Shown one piece after another: positions 27,354-36,716 of a DNA stretch of 64,000 bases. The notes under the pieces are model-generated. The model ran no database searches and was not told the DNA's origin. It saw nothing but the letters and a program-made list of their open reading frames with translations. Origin of the DNA: Acidobacteriota bacterium (GTDB lineage Bacteria > Acidobacteriota > Terriglobia > Acidiferrales > UBA7541). The stretch spans positions 62,001 through 126,000 of the forward strand of contig JABCZF010000004.1 in assembly GCA_013289825.1 (NCBI GenBank), given 5' to 3'. How positions within the stretch are numbered: the stretch's first letter is position 1; every line of letters begins with the position of its first letter. The translations under genes and the position numbers were made by a program.

Positions 27354-30300
27354 ATGTCAAGTAAGCGAGTGGCTCTGTTTCTAGCTGCGTTGTTCTGTTT
27401 CTTTGCAGTGGTTCCCTCGGCTTTGTTCGCTCAGAGCGCATCAACTGGTACAGTCGCCGGAACGATTACCGACCCCTCCGGCGGTGCCATTGTCGGCGCG
27501 ACCGTTACGTTGATCGATACCGCGACGAGTATTGTGCGCACGGAAACAACGAATGAAACAGGGAGATATTTTTTCGCGAACGTGGTGCCGAGCAAATACA
27601 CCGTTTCTGTGAGCAAGACCGGTTTTCGTGTCTCGAAGCTCGTCGACCAGGAGGTGTTAGTCGGCGCTCCACTCACCTTGAACGTCACGTTGGAAATTGG
27701 CTCCGTCGCTGAGACCGTCGAAGTGACCGTCACCACTGGCGCCGAACTGCAAACCTTGAACGCTACTGTCGGCAACACCGTAGGCGGGGAACTCTTGCAG
27801 AACTTGCCTTCGATCCAGCGGGATGCCGCTACTTTCGTAACCTTGCAGCCGGGCGTCTCTCCCGATGGCAGCGTGGCTGGCGCGGTCACGGACCAAAGCA
27901 CCTTCATGCTTGACGGTGGCCAGAATAGCAACGATATGGACGGCAGCATGGCGGTTTACACGCCAAGCTTCGCCGGCGATCCGACCGGTGGTGTCGTCTC
28001 ACACCAGATCGGTGGCAGCCCCACAGGGGTGATGCCTACGCCCCTCGACAGCGTTGAAGAGTTCAAGGTCAATACCGCCAACCAGACTGCGGACTTCAAC
28101 AGCTCCGCCGGCGCGCAGGTTCAGGTGGTCACCAAGCGCGGCACCAACGCCTGGCATGGCACTGCCTATGAATATTATTTCGATAACAATTTTAACGCGA
28201 ACACGTTTGATAACAATTTTACGGGAACGCCTCTGCCTAGCTACCACTACAATCGCTTCGGCGCGTCTGGTGGTGGCCCGATCATTTCAAAGAACATTCT
28301 GGGCGGGAAGACCTATTTCTTCGCCAACTATGAAGGTTTCCGCTGGAACAACTCGCAGACCTATGAGGTCGCGGTGCCTTCTGCTGACATGCGAAACGGC
28401 ATTCTTCACTTTGATGTATGCAATGCTGCCTGCCAGGCGACTGGCGGCCCCGCGCCGGTGCCCACCACGTTCAACATGTTGTCGGGTACTAACTGTGGCC
28501 CCAGCGGAACTGCCGCGTGCGACCCCCGAACCCTCGGAATCAATTCCTTGGTCCAGCAGATGTGGAACAAGTTCGAGCCCGTGGGGAATGACCCGAGCTG
28601 CGGCGCTTTATTTGGTTCGCACTGCGATGGCATCAACGAAATAGGATTCAAAGCCAATGTCTCGGTTCCCCAGACCTCCAATTTCGGAGTGGCCCGCCTG
28701 GACCACGACTTTGGTTCAAAGTGGCATTTCAATAGCAGCTACCGCTACTACAAAGTGGTTCTCGCCACTACCAATCAGGTGGATGTCGGCGGCTTCTTCG
28801 CCGGCGACACACTGGGTACACCCGCAGCCCTCTCCGTACGCCCGCAACAGCCGTGGTTTTTCGTGGCAGGTTTAACCACCAACATCAGCTCTAACACTAC
28901 AAACGATTTGCACTACAGCTTCCTTCGCAACTACTGGTCTTGGTCCAATCCCGGCGGTGTGACCCAGTTCTCCCAACTTGGCGGCGCCCTTGAGCCTTTC
29001 GGCGAGACTGCCACCGAGGTGCTCGCCCCTTACAACGTGAACACCCAGTCCGTACGCACGCGGTTCTGGGATGGCCACGACAATTTCTTGCGCGATGACG
29101 TCACCATGCTGAAAGGCAATCACCTCTTCACCTTCGGTGGCGCCTATCAGCGCAATTGGGACTACCACCAGCGCTCCGATAACGGTGGCGGCATCAATTA
29201 CCAGCCCACCTACCAGCTTGGTGACTCGGCCGGCGGCGGCCTGGTAGACTTCTCTGCCACCAATCCTGCTGGCGTGACCAAAACCACCTGGGCTCGCGAC
29301 TCTTCCGCCGTTCTGGGCATCGTCACAGATTCACAAATCGCTTATACGCGGGCCGGCAACAATCTGGCGCTGAATCCCCCGCTTACCCACGCTTTTGACC
29401 AGAGTACGATCCCCTACTACAACGTGTACTTCAGTGATTCCTGGCACATGAAGCCGTCCTTTACCCTGACCTACGGTTTGGGCTGGACGCTCGAGATGCC
29501 GCCGACCGAAGCACATGGCAAGCAGGTCGAACTCGTGGATGCCAGCGGCCAGCAGCTTGACCTGGCTACCTACCTTAAACAGCGGGAGTCTGCTGCTCTG
29601 GCGGGACAAGTCTACAATCCGTCGGTGGGTTTTGCCCTCGTCGGCAACACCGGCTCGGGGCAGAAATACCCCTATAACCCGTTCTACGGCTCGTTCAGCC
29701 CGCGCATTGCAGCGGCTTGGAACCCGAACATCAGCGATGGCTTCCTGGGCAAGGCGTTTGGTGGAAGGAAATCAGTTGTACGGGGCGGCTATAGCCGTGT
29801 CTACGGACGCTTAAACGGAGTGGATTTGGTTCTCGTACCGCTTCTGGGTACGGGGCTCATCCAGGCTGTCCAGTGCCGTACCAACAACATGAATGGAACT
29901 TGCAACGGCCCCGTCAGCGTCGCCAACGCTTTCCGGGTTGGTACCGACGGCAACAACGCCCCAATTCCGGTCGCCTCGCCCACTCTTCCGCAGCCAGTTT
30001 TTCCGGGCATTAACAGCGTCTCGGCTGCAGCCGGCGAAGCTTTAGACCCGAAGTTCCGTCCCAACGTGGTGGACTCGTTCGACTTGACCATTCAGCGGCA
30101 GTTGGGTAACAAGTTCATCCTGGAACTGGGATACATTGGGCGGAGAATCACGCACGAGTATCAGCCCGTCAACATCAACGCTGTGCCGTACATGATGACT
30201 GTGGGCGGGCAGCAATTTGCCAAAGCTTATGCAGCCGTTGAGACCGGACTGGGCTGCGCCACCTCCTTTGCTGCTTGCGGTGCGGCCATTCCCACGAACT

Positions 30301-31406
30301 CGAACGCCGCTTTGCAGAAGGCGCAGCAAATCGCGTACGCCAACGCTTTCACACCCCAACCATTTTTTGAGTCGGCGCTAAATCCTGCCTACTGCGCCGG
30401 GTTTTCGAGTTGCACCGCAGCCGTCGTGTACAACGAGGGCATTGCTAAGAGCAACTTGACCAATCAGGCGGTTTGGAGCTTGTGGAGTGATCTCGATCAC
30501 GGAGGGTTTAACTTCCCCCGCAGCATGCTGAATTCACCGCTGAACTGCCCGACCGGTGCGGAAATCGGTTGCAACGGTCAGTTGTCGTCCGGCGTCGGCG
30601 TCAATGCCAGCATCGGCCACGGCAATTACAACGGCGGGTTCGTTTCACTCAAGATGAACAACTGGCACGGGATCACCCTTCAGGAAAACTTCACGTACAG
30701 CAAGGCCTTGGGCACGGGAGCTTATGTCCAGGCCACCAGCGAGTACACGGAGAACGATCCCTTCAACCAAAACAATCAGTATGGCTTGCAGAACTTCGAT
30801 CGGAAGTTTGTGTTCAACACCTACGCGATGATAGACGACCCCTGGTACAAGGGCCAACACGGCATCATCGGCCATATCGCGGGTGGTTGGTCATTGTCAC
30901 CGATTCTCGCTATCGGCAGCGGCGCGCCGATCGGCTGCGGTACGAATACCGACGGCCAGTCTTTCGGCTCAGGTGACGGTGCCAACTTCTTCACAAACGA
31001 AAACTGCGTTTTCACAAAAGCGTACTCCGGGGGATCAGCCTCGCTGCACAACAATGCTGGTCCTGGCGCTTTCAACATCTTTGCGGACCCCGCCGGATTG
31101 CTAAGCACTCTTCGCGCGCCAATTCTGGGTATCGACAACGGGACGGGCGGCGCTGGCATAATCCGTGGGCTGCCGTATTGGAACGTGGACATGAGGTTGG
31201 TGAAAGACATTCATATCCTGGAGCGCGTCAGCCTCCAGTTCCAGTATGTCGTCACCAACGTGTTCAACCACCCGGTGTTCGCAGATCCGAACGCGTCATT
31301 CTTTGTCCAGGGCGTCGATCCAACCTCTGCGGGGTCCTTCGGTGTTGTCAACAGCCAGGCCAACAACCCCCGGCAGATGCAGTTCGGTCTCCGCCTAACT
31401 TTCTAA
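27354..31406 (+). CDS. TonB-dependent receptor, Oar-like with carboxypeptidase-regulatory-like domain (receptor 2)
   Basis: A 1350-residue paralogue of receptor 1. It has a signal peptide ending SALFAQ, a CarboxypepD_reg-like domain (VAGTITDPSGGAIVGATVTL), a plug-like region (STFMLDGGQNSND, TKRGTNAWHGTAYEYY) and a barrel ending QMQFGLRLTF. The N-terminal ~250 residues are well conserved with receptor 1 and the outer loops have diverged, as expected for paralogues binding different ligands. It is rich in short-range Cys pairs (TNCGPSGTAACDPR, SCGALFGSHCDG). No SusD-like lipoprotein or TonB/ExbBD gene is nearby. Confidence 0.88.
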   Translation: MSSKRVALFLAALFCFFAVVPSALFAQSASTGTVAGTITDPSGGAIVGATVTLIDTATSIVRTETTNETGRYFFANVVPSKYTVSVSKTGFRVSKLVDQEVLVGAPLTLNVTLEIGSVAETVEVTVTTGAELQTLNATVGNTVGGELLQNLPSIQRDAATFVTLQPGVSPDGSVAGAVTDQSTFMLDGGQNSNDMDGSMAVYTPSFAGDPTGGVVSHQIGGSPTGVMPTPLDSVEEFKVNTANQTADFNSSAGAQVQVVTKRGTNAWHGTAYEYYFDNNFNANTFDNNFTGTPLPSYHYNRFGASGGGPIISKNILGGKTYFFANYEGFRWNNSQTYEVAVPSADMRNGILHFDVCNAACQATGGPAPVPTTFNMLSGTNCGPSGTAACDPRTLGINSLVQQMWNKFEPVGNDPSCGALFGSHCDGINEIGFKANVSVPQTSNFGVARLDHDFGSKWHFNSSYRYYKVVLATTNQVDVGGFFAGDTLGTPAALSVRPQQPWFFVAGLTTNISSNTTNDLHYSFLRNYWSWSNPGGVTQFSQLGGALEPFGETATEVLAPYNVNTQSVRTRFWDGHDNFLRDDVTMLKGNHLFTFGGAYQRNWDYHQRSDNGGGINYQPTYQLGDSAGGGLVDFSATNPAGVTKTTWARDSSAVLGIVTDSQIAYTRAGNNLALNPPLTHAFDQSTIPYYNVYFSDSWHMKPSFTLTYGLGWTLEMPPTEAHGKQVELVDASGQQLDLATYLKQRESAALAGQVYNPSVGFALVGNTGSGQKYPYNPFYGSFSPRIAAAWNPNISDGFLGKAFGGRKSVVRGGYSRVYGRLNGVDLVLVPLLGTGLIQAVQCRTNNMNGTCNGPVSVANAFRVGTDGNNAPIPVASPTLPQPVFPGINSVSAAAGEALDPKFRPNVVDSFDLTIQRQLGNKFILELGYIGRRITHEYQPVNINAVPYMMTVGGQQFAKAYAAVETGLGCATSFAACGAAIPTNSNAALQKAQQIAYANAFTPQPFFESALNPAYCAGFSSCTAAVVYNEGIAKSNLTNQAVWSLWSDLDHGGFNFPRSMLNSPLNCPTGAEIGCNGQLSSGVGVNASIGHGNYNGGFVSLKMNNWHGITLQENFTYSKALGTGAYVQATSEYTENDPFNQNNQYGLQNFDRKFVFNTYAMIDDPWYKGQHGIIGHIAGGWSLSPILAIGSGAPIGCGTNTDGQSFGSGDGANFFTNENCVFTKAYSGGSASLHNNAGPGAFNIFADPAGLLSTLRAPILGIDNGTGGAGIIRGLPYWNVDMRLVKDIHILERVSLQFQYVVTNVFNHPVFADPNASFFVQGVDPTSAGSFGVVNSQANNPRQMQFGLRLTF

Positions 31407-31439
31407 CTTCTTCCGGCGAGTCTCGACAAACTTGCCGCA

Positions 31440-31474
31440 AAAACGGGGAAGGCCTTCGCGGCCTTCCCCGTTTT
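31440..31474. terminator. strong, possibly bidirectional terminator of receptor 2
   Basis: Fifteen-base perfect arms AAAACGGGGAAGGCC (31440-31454) and GGCCTTCCCCGTTTT (31460-31474) around TTCGC. An A-run on one side and a T-run on the other allow termination in both directions. Confidence 0.88.
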
Positions 31475-31692
31475 GCATTTTGCGCGATGGTTGTGGCACG
31501 GCGGCTTGTCCGGCGCAAGCTTTTAGTCCCGGGAAGCTAAAAACACGGAATTTTCTCTCGCCGATATGAGCTGACGGTTAGGTGCACGCATTCGCAATTC
31601 TCGGGCTGTCGCGCTGTGAGTGCCTGCAAGCATTGTCAGTCCTGGCCACAAGAATTACACTGACCCGCTTGTCGTCGAGCGACACCCCCGTC

Positions 31693-32655
31693 ATGACGAA
31701 GCGATTCCGCGCCGACCTGTCCCTCGCTTTCTGCAGCCTGCTTTGGGGCGCTACATTTGCCGTGGTCAAAAACTCCCTCGATTATTCGTCGGTCTTCGTG
31801 TTTCTGGCCGCGCGCTTCACTCTGGCAGCGCTTCTGATGGCCGCATTCCGCCCGCACGTCTTTCGCACCCTCGAAAGGGAAGAGCTGCTCGCCGGCGCGG
31901 CCCTGGGCTTCTTCATGTTTGGAGGCTACGCCTTCCAAACTGCCGGTCTCGAGTACACCACCCCCGCCAAATCTGGCTTTGTGACCGGTTCCAGCGTGGT
32001 CATGGTCCCGCTGCTGCTGGGGATCTTCTGGAGGCGACGCCTTACCCGCTGGGTCTATGGCGGCGTATTCGCCGCTGCCTTGGGCCTCTATTTCCTCACC
32101 GTGCCATCCGAGGGCCTCTCGCACCTCAACCGCGGCGACCTCCTCACATTTGTCGCTGCGGGGCTTTATGCCATGCATATTATTCTGGTCGGGGATTACA
32201 CTCGTCGGCACTCGGTCGCCGCGCTCAGCGTGCTCCAGGTTGCGGCCTGTGCCGCTCTGGCGTGGCTCGCAACTGGTCTAGGTTCTCTAAGCGGCTGGCA
32301 GCCCGCGCGATTCGCATGGCAGGGAAAGGCGCTCCTGGGGATGGCCATCTGCGCCGTGCTGGCGACCGCCGTGGCCTTCTCCATTCAGCTTTGGGCGCAG
32401 CAGTACACTACAACCAGCCACGCCGCCATTTTATTTACGCTCGAGCCGGTCTTCGCTTCGATGACTTCCTACATTTTATTGCGCGAGAGGCTCGGTAACC
32501 GCGCGCTGTTCGGCGCGGCGTTTGTGCTTGCTGGCATCCTGATCGCTGAGTTGCTTGGCCCGCCGGCTGCTCCCGAATCCCCGGAGCCTACCGGGGCCGA
32601 TCCGCCGGAATCGCCTCCGCCGACGAGCGCTCGAAGAATAGCGCTCGAAGAATAG
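31693..32655 (+). CDS. EamA/DMT-superfamily transporter
   Basis: A 320-residue inner-membrane protein with about ten hydrophobic helices in two EamA repeats (LSLAFCSLLWGATFAVVK at the start; AAILFTLEPVFASMTSYILL in the second). Such proteins export metabolites or amino acids; the substrate is not predictable. Start ATG 31693 (MTKRFRADLS) is preferred to an upstream in-frame ATG at 31582 whose extra residues look non-coding. The C-terminal ~35 residues are Pro/Glu-rich and end in a duplicated 14-base unit. It is convergent with leuD, three bases apart. Confidence 0.85.
   Translation: MTKRFRADLSLAFCSLLWGATFAVVKNSLDYSSVFVFLAARFTLAALLMAAFRPHVFRTLEREELLAGAALGFFMFGGYAFQTAGLEYTTPAKSGFVTGSSVVMVPLLLGIFWRRRLTRWVYGGVFAAALGLYFLTVPSEGLSHLNRGDLLTFVAAGLYAMHIILVGDYTRRHSVAALSVLQVAACAALAWLATGLGSLSGWQPARFAWQGKALLGMAICAVLATAVAFSIQLWAQQYTTTSHAAILFTLEPVFASMTSYILLRERLGNRALFGAAFVLAGILIAELLGPPAAPESPEPTGADPPESPPPTSARRIALEE
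32626..32653 (+). repeat. 14-base tandem duplication at the end of the EamA gene
   Basis: AGCGCTCGAAGAAT occurs twice in direct succession, followed by AGCGA. The second copy supplies the stop codon TAG (32653-32655). Without it the frame would continue over the end of leuD. Confidence 0.8.
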
Positions 32656-32658
32656 CGA

Positions 32659-33303
32659 TTATTGTCGAGCGTTGACGTAGTTCTTTACGTCGACCGCTTC
32701 GTACATTGTGGCTGTTGCGCCGTGAGCTTTTTCGTAGCTGGTGATATCTGTTTCGTGTTGCAGTGATGTGCCGATATCGTCGAGGCCTTTCAGCAGAACT
32801 TCCTTGCGCGACGGTGCCAAATCGAAGCGGAACATCAAGCCGTGCCTGTCGGCAACGGTCTGATTCGGAAGGTTCACCGTCAGCATGTAGCCTTCTTCCT
32901 TTTCCGTGCGCTGGAAAAGTTCCTCGACCTGCTCCTCACTCAGGGAAGCGGGCAGAATTCCGTTCTTGAAGCAATTATTGTAAAAGATGTCCGCGTAGCT
33001 TGGCGCGATGATTACCCGGAAGCCGTAGTCCTTCACCCCCCAGGGCGCATGCTCGCGGCTCGATCCGCAGCCGAAGTTATGTCGCGCCAACAGCACGGAG
33101 GCACCTTCATAGCGCGGAAAATTCAGCACGAACTCGGGGTTCGGTCTTTCTCCCGGCAGGTAGCGCCAGTCATAAAACAGAATTCTTCCAAATCCTTGCC
33201 GCGTTAGCGCCTTCAGGAATTGTTTCGGCACCATCTGGTCGGTATCCACATTGACGCGGTCCAGCGGCATAACCATCCCCGTGTGCGTGTTGAAAGGCTC
33301 CAT
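32659..33303 (-). CDS. leuD: 3-isopropylmalate dehydratase small subunit
   Basis: A 214-residue LeuD, the swivelling domain of isopropylmalate isomerase in leucine synthesis. It starts [23 protein letters not shown] (given here only as a recognisable N-terminus) and contains [20 protein letters not shown] near residue 75, the substrate-binding loop. It lies 49 bases downstream of leuC and is expected to be cotranscribed with it, the two forming a heterodimer. Length is normal. Confidence 0.95.
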   Translation of the reverse strand: MEPFNTHTGMVMPLDRVNVDTDQMVPKQFLKALTRQGFGRILFYDWRYLPGERPNPEFVLNFPRYEGASVLLARHNFGCGSSREHAPWGVKDYGFRVIIAPSYADIFYNNCFKNGILPASLSEEQVEELFQRTEKEEGYMLTVNLPNQTVADRHGLMFRFDLAPSRKEVLLKGLDDIGTSLQHETDITSYEKAHGATATMYEAVDVKNYVNARQ

Positions 33304-33352
33304 CCGGTCGGCACTCCTTAGAAATTCAAATCGATCTGCGCGAAATCCCTTT

Positions 33353-34774
33353 TTATTCTACGGTTGAGACGTCCAGTGAACGTACATCTACAAAGTGGCC
33401 GGCGATGGCCGCCGCTGCGGCCATTACCGGGCTGACCAGATGGGTGCGGCTGTCCTTGCCTTGGCGGCCCTCGAAATTGCGGTTTGAGGTGCTGGCACTG
33501 CGTTCGTGCGGAGGCAGGACGTCTGCATTCATGCCGATGCACATGCTGCAACCTGCGTCGCGCCATTCGAAGCCGGCATCGCGGAAGATCTTGTCCAGGC
33601 CTTCTTTCTCGGCTTGCGCTTTGATGCCACGCGAGCCGGGCACAATCAAGGCTTGCTTGATGCTGTGCGCTACGTGCTTACCGGCGACCAGATGAGCTGC
33701 TGCGCGCAAATCATCCAGGCGCGAATTCGTGCACGACCCGATGAACACTCTGTCCACTGGAATGTCCACGATCGGCGTGCCGGCTTTCAGCCCCATGTAT
33801 TTCAAAGCGCTTTCTGTGGCTTTCTGATCGTTGGGATCATGGAACGACCCCGGCTCCGGCACGCGTCCCGTCACACTGGTCACCATGCCGGGATTCGTGC
33901 CCCAGGTGACCTGGGGCGCGAGGTCCTGCGCCTCGAGCTCAACGGTCATGTCAAACTTCGCGCCTTCGTCGCTAGTGAGCTTTTTCCATCCCGCGACGGC
34001 TTCTTCAAACGCCTTGCCACGCGGCACAAATGGCCGGCCTTCCATATACGCGAAGGTGGTCTCATCCGGCGCGATCATACCGGCGCGCGCTCCGCCTTCA
34101 ATGGTCATGTTGCAGACGGTCATGCGGCCATCCATGCTCAAATCGCGGATGGCTTCCCCGCCATATTCCGCCACGTGCCCGGTCCCGCCGCTAATTCCGA
34201 TCTTTCCGATGATGGCCAGAATGATGTCTTTGGCCGTCACGCCGCGCGGACGCTTGCCTTCGACCAGGATATGCAGCGTTTTGCTGCGCGATTGCACCAG
34301 GCACTGCGTCGCCAGCACGTGCTCCACTTCGCTCGTCCCGATGCCAAACGCCAGCGTGCCAAAAGCTCCGTGGGTCGAAGTGTGGCTGTCGCCGCAGACA
34401 ATCGTCTGGCCTGGTTGGGTCAGCCCCAGCTCCGGGCCAATGATGTGTACGATGCCCTGGTTACGGCTGTTCATGTCGAAGAGCCGCACGCCGGTCTCAC
34501 GGCAATTTTTTTCTAGCGCTTCAAATTGCAGCCGTGCAGCCGTATCTATAATCGGCAGCGTGCGGTCTTTGGTGGGGACCGAGTGGTCCATCACGGCAAA
34601 CGTCAAGTCGGGCCGCCGCACCTTGCGCCCTTCGGCGCCGAGGCCAGCGAACGCCTGCGGTGACGTACCCTCGTGGATAAGATGCCGGTCGATATAAATG
34701 AGCGCAGGTTTTCCGGCTTCTTCGTGTACGACGTGCGAATCCCAGATCTTTTCGTAGAGTGTTTTTGGCGGCAT
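33353..34774 (-). CDS. leuC: 3-isopropylmalate dehydratase large subunit
   Basis: A 473-residue LeuC, the iron-sulfur subunit that isomerises 2- to 3-isopropylmalate. The start [12 protein letters not shown] is canonical. [4Fe-4S] cysteines lie in [13 protein letters not shown] near residue 350 and in [15 protein letters not shown] near 413. [13 protein letters not shown] near 148 is a substrate-site motif. A promoter with its -10 only ~15 bases before ATG 34774 suggests a very short leader with no Shine-Dalgarno. leuB is not in the window, and a LeuA-family gene is 15 kb away. Confidence 0.95.
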   Translation of the reverse strand: MPPKTLYEKIWDSHVVHEEAGKPALIYIDRHLIHEGTSPQAFAGLGAEGRKVRRPDLTFAVMDHSVPTKDRTLPIIDTAARLQFEALEKNCRETGVRLFDMNSRNQGIVHIIGPELGLTQPGQTIVCGDSHTSTHGAFGTLAFGIGTSEVEHVLATQCLVQSRSKTLHILVEGKRPRGVTAKDIILAIIGKIGISGGTGHVAEYGGEAIRDLSMDGRMTVCNMTIEGGARAGMIAPDETTFAYMEGRPFVPRGKAFEEAVAGWKKLTSDEGAKFDMTVELEAQDLAPQVTWGTNPGMVTSVTGRVPEPGSFHDPNDQKATESALKYMGLKAGTPIVDIPVDRVFIGSCTNSRLDDLRAAAHLVAGKHVAHSIKQALIVPGSRGIKAQAEKEGLDKIFRDAGFEWRDAGCSMCIGMNADVLPPHERSASTSNRNFEGRQGKDSRTHLVSPVMAAAAAIAGHFVDVRSLDVSTVE

Positions 34775-34789
34775 GTCAGTTCGTCTCAG

Positions 34790-34818
34790 ATTTTAACACT
34801 CCCGAAACATATGTCCAA
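34790..34818 (-). promoter_or_regulatory. putative leuC promoter giving a near-leaderless mRNA
   Basis: On the minus strand TTGGAC (34818-34813), 17 bases, then TAAAAT (34795-34790). The expected start point is roughly 5-10 bases before ATG 34774. No ribosome-binding site lies in that interval. Confidence 0.5.
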
Positions 34819-34886
34819 TTGCACGCGTCCCGCTCATGGCAGAGGTTGCTCCTGGCACAGCTAGTCTTGGCTGCGCGCAGTGTCGC

Positions 34887-34919
34887 ACCAAAAGAAAAGC
34901 GACAGCCAAAAGTGGCTGT
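34887..34919 (-). terminator. small terminator after the 67-residue gene
   Basis: ACAGCC (34902-34907) and GGCTGT (34914-34919) pair around a 6-base loop. On the minus strand the stem is followed by CGCTTTTCTTTT. It lies about 30 bases beyond the stop at 34948. Confidence 0.5.
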
Positions 34920-34947
34920 GCCGGTTCGCGAGCCGCGCTCGAAGCTG

Positions 34948-35151
34948 CTACCGACGGATGCTTACGGCCGCGGCGTTCGCTTCGTAGCCTTCGTCCTTCA
35001 CGGTTTCTTCGGCCTTCGCGCGAAGCGTCGTCTCATCCGCATCTTTTGGCGCTTTGCAATGACGGCTGATTACCTCTTCGCCGCTTTCAATGCGAACCAG
35101 CCAGTCCGATTTCCCGTTGTCCCAGGAAACTTCCACTCGATCGGCGCGCAT
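34948..35151 (-). CDS. small conserved-looking hypothetical protein (67 aa)
   Basis: I do not recognise a named family. ATG 35151 has GGAGGGA a few bases upstream and begins MRADRVEVSWDNGKSDWLVR, followed by an acidic, helix-prone stretch and ending DEGYEANAAAVSIRR. The composition, clean ribosome-binding site and downstream terminator argue for a real gene. The alternating short strands then helix suggest a compact cytoplasmic fold. The longer in-frame extension upstream looks non-coding. It lies alone between leuC and the Crp-like gene. Confidence 0.6.
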   Translation of the reverse strand: MRADRVEVSWDNGKSDWLVRIESGEEVISRHCKAPKDADETTLRAKAEETVKDEGYEANAAAVSIRR

Positions 35152-35391
35152 ATTCCCTCCACAGGAATCCGCCGGACATTGTAGTCCAACAGAGCACAGT
35201 AGAGAACCCCCGGTCTCATGGGACTCATGGGGAGGGTGGGATGCAATCGGACTGGCGGTGGTCAAGAGGTTGCCATCGGTTGGCTGGATGGAGACGGGTC
35301 TTGGTGAGACTGTGGAAATGTGTGGAAAAATCAAGCCACGAATCCTTGCATAGTCAAAACCGTGGGTGCGGCATTCGGCGAGGACTGAAAG

Positions 35392-36183
35392 CTATTTGCA
35401 AAAAGCTTTACGTAAGAGGGGGGTGTTGATGTGGATCCCGCCATTTCGGTCGAGACGGCCGTGGTATCCTATGAATCCAAGCTTTCTGAACCTGTTCATA
35501 AAAAAATTGACGCGCGAGCGCGTGGTGCCGATCATGGTTGCCAGCGTCGCTTGCGATATCCCGGCAAATCCGTGCTGCTTGCTCTGATTCCCCCTCCCGG
35601 CGAGCAGCAGCAGTGCGCGGGCGAGTCGCTTCTCGCTGCTCTGGCTGAGCTGGTCGATTAAATCCTCCTCAACGCGGATCTTCCGCAAAAGCATATAGCA
35701 CAAGAAGCGGTGAGAGAGCGCAGGTTCGTCGTGGAGCGCTCGGATCATCTCGTCTCTTTCAATGACTTGCAGAACTGTAGGCGCAATGGCGGTAACCGTC
35801 TTTGTACGAGTGGCCTCGCCTGCAAGGCAGCCTTCCCCAAAAAAATTACCGGGTCCCAGTATAGCTACGACGGCATCCTTGTCAGTCCCGGAGGCCACCG
35901 CGAATTCCACGCGGCCTCTTTGAATGTACATGACCGTCTCGGCGACATCGCCCTGAGAGAAAATAATCTCTCGCGTGGCGAACTTTTCAATCCTTGTTAC
36001 CACATTGCCCAAATCACTTACGGTTGCGTATGAGGGTTCCCTTTTGGATGCCAGAAGGCCATTAAGCCTCGCATTCTGCTGGCCTACGGCGGCTCGTGCG
36101 GACGGGGCCATTCGTGGAGTCGCCGTTTCCTTGCGGGTATTGCTTAGGCAGATTTCCTGCAACTCTTCTCGCCCAGTCAGCAT
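35392..36183 (-). CDS. Crp/Fnr-family transcriptional regulator
   Basis: A 263-residue regulator. The cyclic-nucleotide-binding-type beta-roll runs from ~55 to 165 (REIIFSQGDVAETVMYIQRGRVEF, GPGNFFGEGCLAGEATRTKTVTA). The C-terminal winged helix has the recognition region SQATLATMIGTTRSRVNFFMNRFRKLGFI near 215-243. There are no Fnr-type N-terminal cysteines for an iron-sulfur cluster, so it is not an oxygen sensor of that kind. ATG 36183 follows AAGGAGGGG. A Crp-like box 44 bases upstream suggests autoregulation. The ligand is unknown. Confidence 0.88.
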   Translation of the reverse strand: MLTGREELQEICLSNTRKETATPRMAPSARAAVGQQNARLNGLLASKREPSYATVSDLGNVVTRIEKFATREIIFSQGDVAETVMYIQRGRVEFAVASGTDKDAVVAILGPGNFFGEGCLAGEATRTKTVTAIAPTVLQVIERDEMIRALHDEPALSHRFLCYMLLRKIRVEEDLIDQLSQSSEKRLARALLLLAGRGNQSKQHGFAGISQATLATMIGTTRSRVNFFMNRFRKLGFIGYHGRLDRNGGIHINTPLLRKAFCK

Positions 36184-36226
36184 AGTATCTCCCCTCCTTA
36201 GAGTTGCATCAAAGCGGAGCACTTGC

Positions 36227-36242
36227 TGTGCAATTTGACACA
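36227..36242. promoter_or_regulatory. candidate Crp/Fnr-type binding site
   Basis: TGTGCAATTTGACACA matches the Crp consensus TGTGA-N6-TCACA at 8 of 10 positions and lies 44 bases upstream of the Crp/Fnr gene start, suggesting autoregulation. Confidence 0.4.
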
Positions 36243-36270
36243 CTGCTGCGGATCGGCCGGTCTGGCTGCT

Positions 36271-36477
36271 CTATTTTTTGGTTGCAGTTTTGGTTGTGGC
36301 GCGGGCGGCGCAAGCGTGGGAGACGAATTCCTGGTCACGCTGCTGCTCGTAATTCTGCTTCATCTCCTCAAGAGTGTTTCCAATGGGGGGCACCGACGGG
36401 TTGAACACCCAGGCGCATTGCGAGCATGCCCAGCCCTGAAAATCCCCTGTTTTGGCCCACACTAGCTCGCGACGCAC
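36271..36477 (-). CDS. small zinc-finger-like hypothetical protein (68 aa)
   Basis: The protein reads RRELVWAKTGDFQGWACSQC, then AWVFNPSVPP, a helical EEMKQNYEQQRDQEFVSHAC segment and a basic tail. CSQC and the later HAC could bind one zinc ion (C-x2-C...H-x-C). GTG 36477 or TTG 36483 are the possible starts; neither has a good Shine-Dalgarno. It resembles small acidobacterial hypothetical proteins I recall, but I cannot name a family. It lies upstream of the Crp-like gene on the same strand, close enough for cotranscription. Confidence 0.55.
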   Translation of the reverse strand: MRRELVWAKTGDFQGWACSQCAWVFNPSVPPIGNTLEEMKQNYEQQRDQEFVSHACAARATTKTATKK

Positions 36478-36716
36478 GAACAAAGAATATCCAGACCACT
36501 AAAGAAAGGTGAAGATATTGGATTCCTCTATCGGAGCTATGAACGACGTAGGAGGTAGTAAAGGTGGGGTGACCGCGCCACAGACGGATGCAAACCATAT
36601 CGCTAACGTATGCCAGATAGAAGACTGCGTATGCAGCAGAATGGGTAGGGGTAGACAAAAATATAGTTGACGTAGAATTGTTGCTTGGGTATGGTATGCG
36701 TTGTGGAGGAGGGCCC

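Noticed and set aside
22851-31406. Receptor pair with leaders as a transposon with terminal repeats
   Set aside because: The similar blocks lie only upstream of each gene in direct orientation; there is no transposase, target-site duplication or inverted ends.
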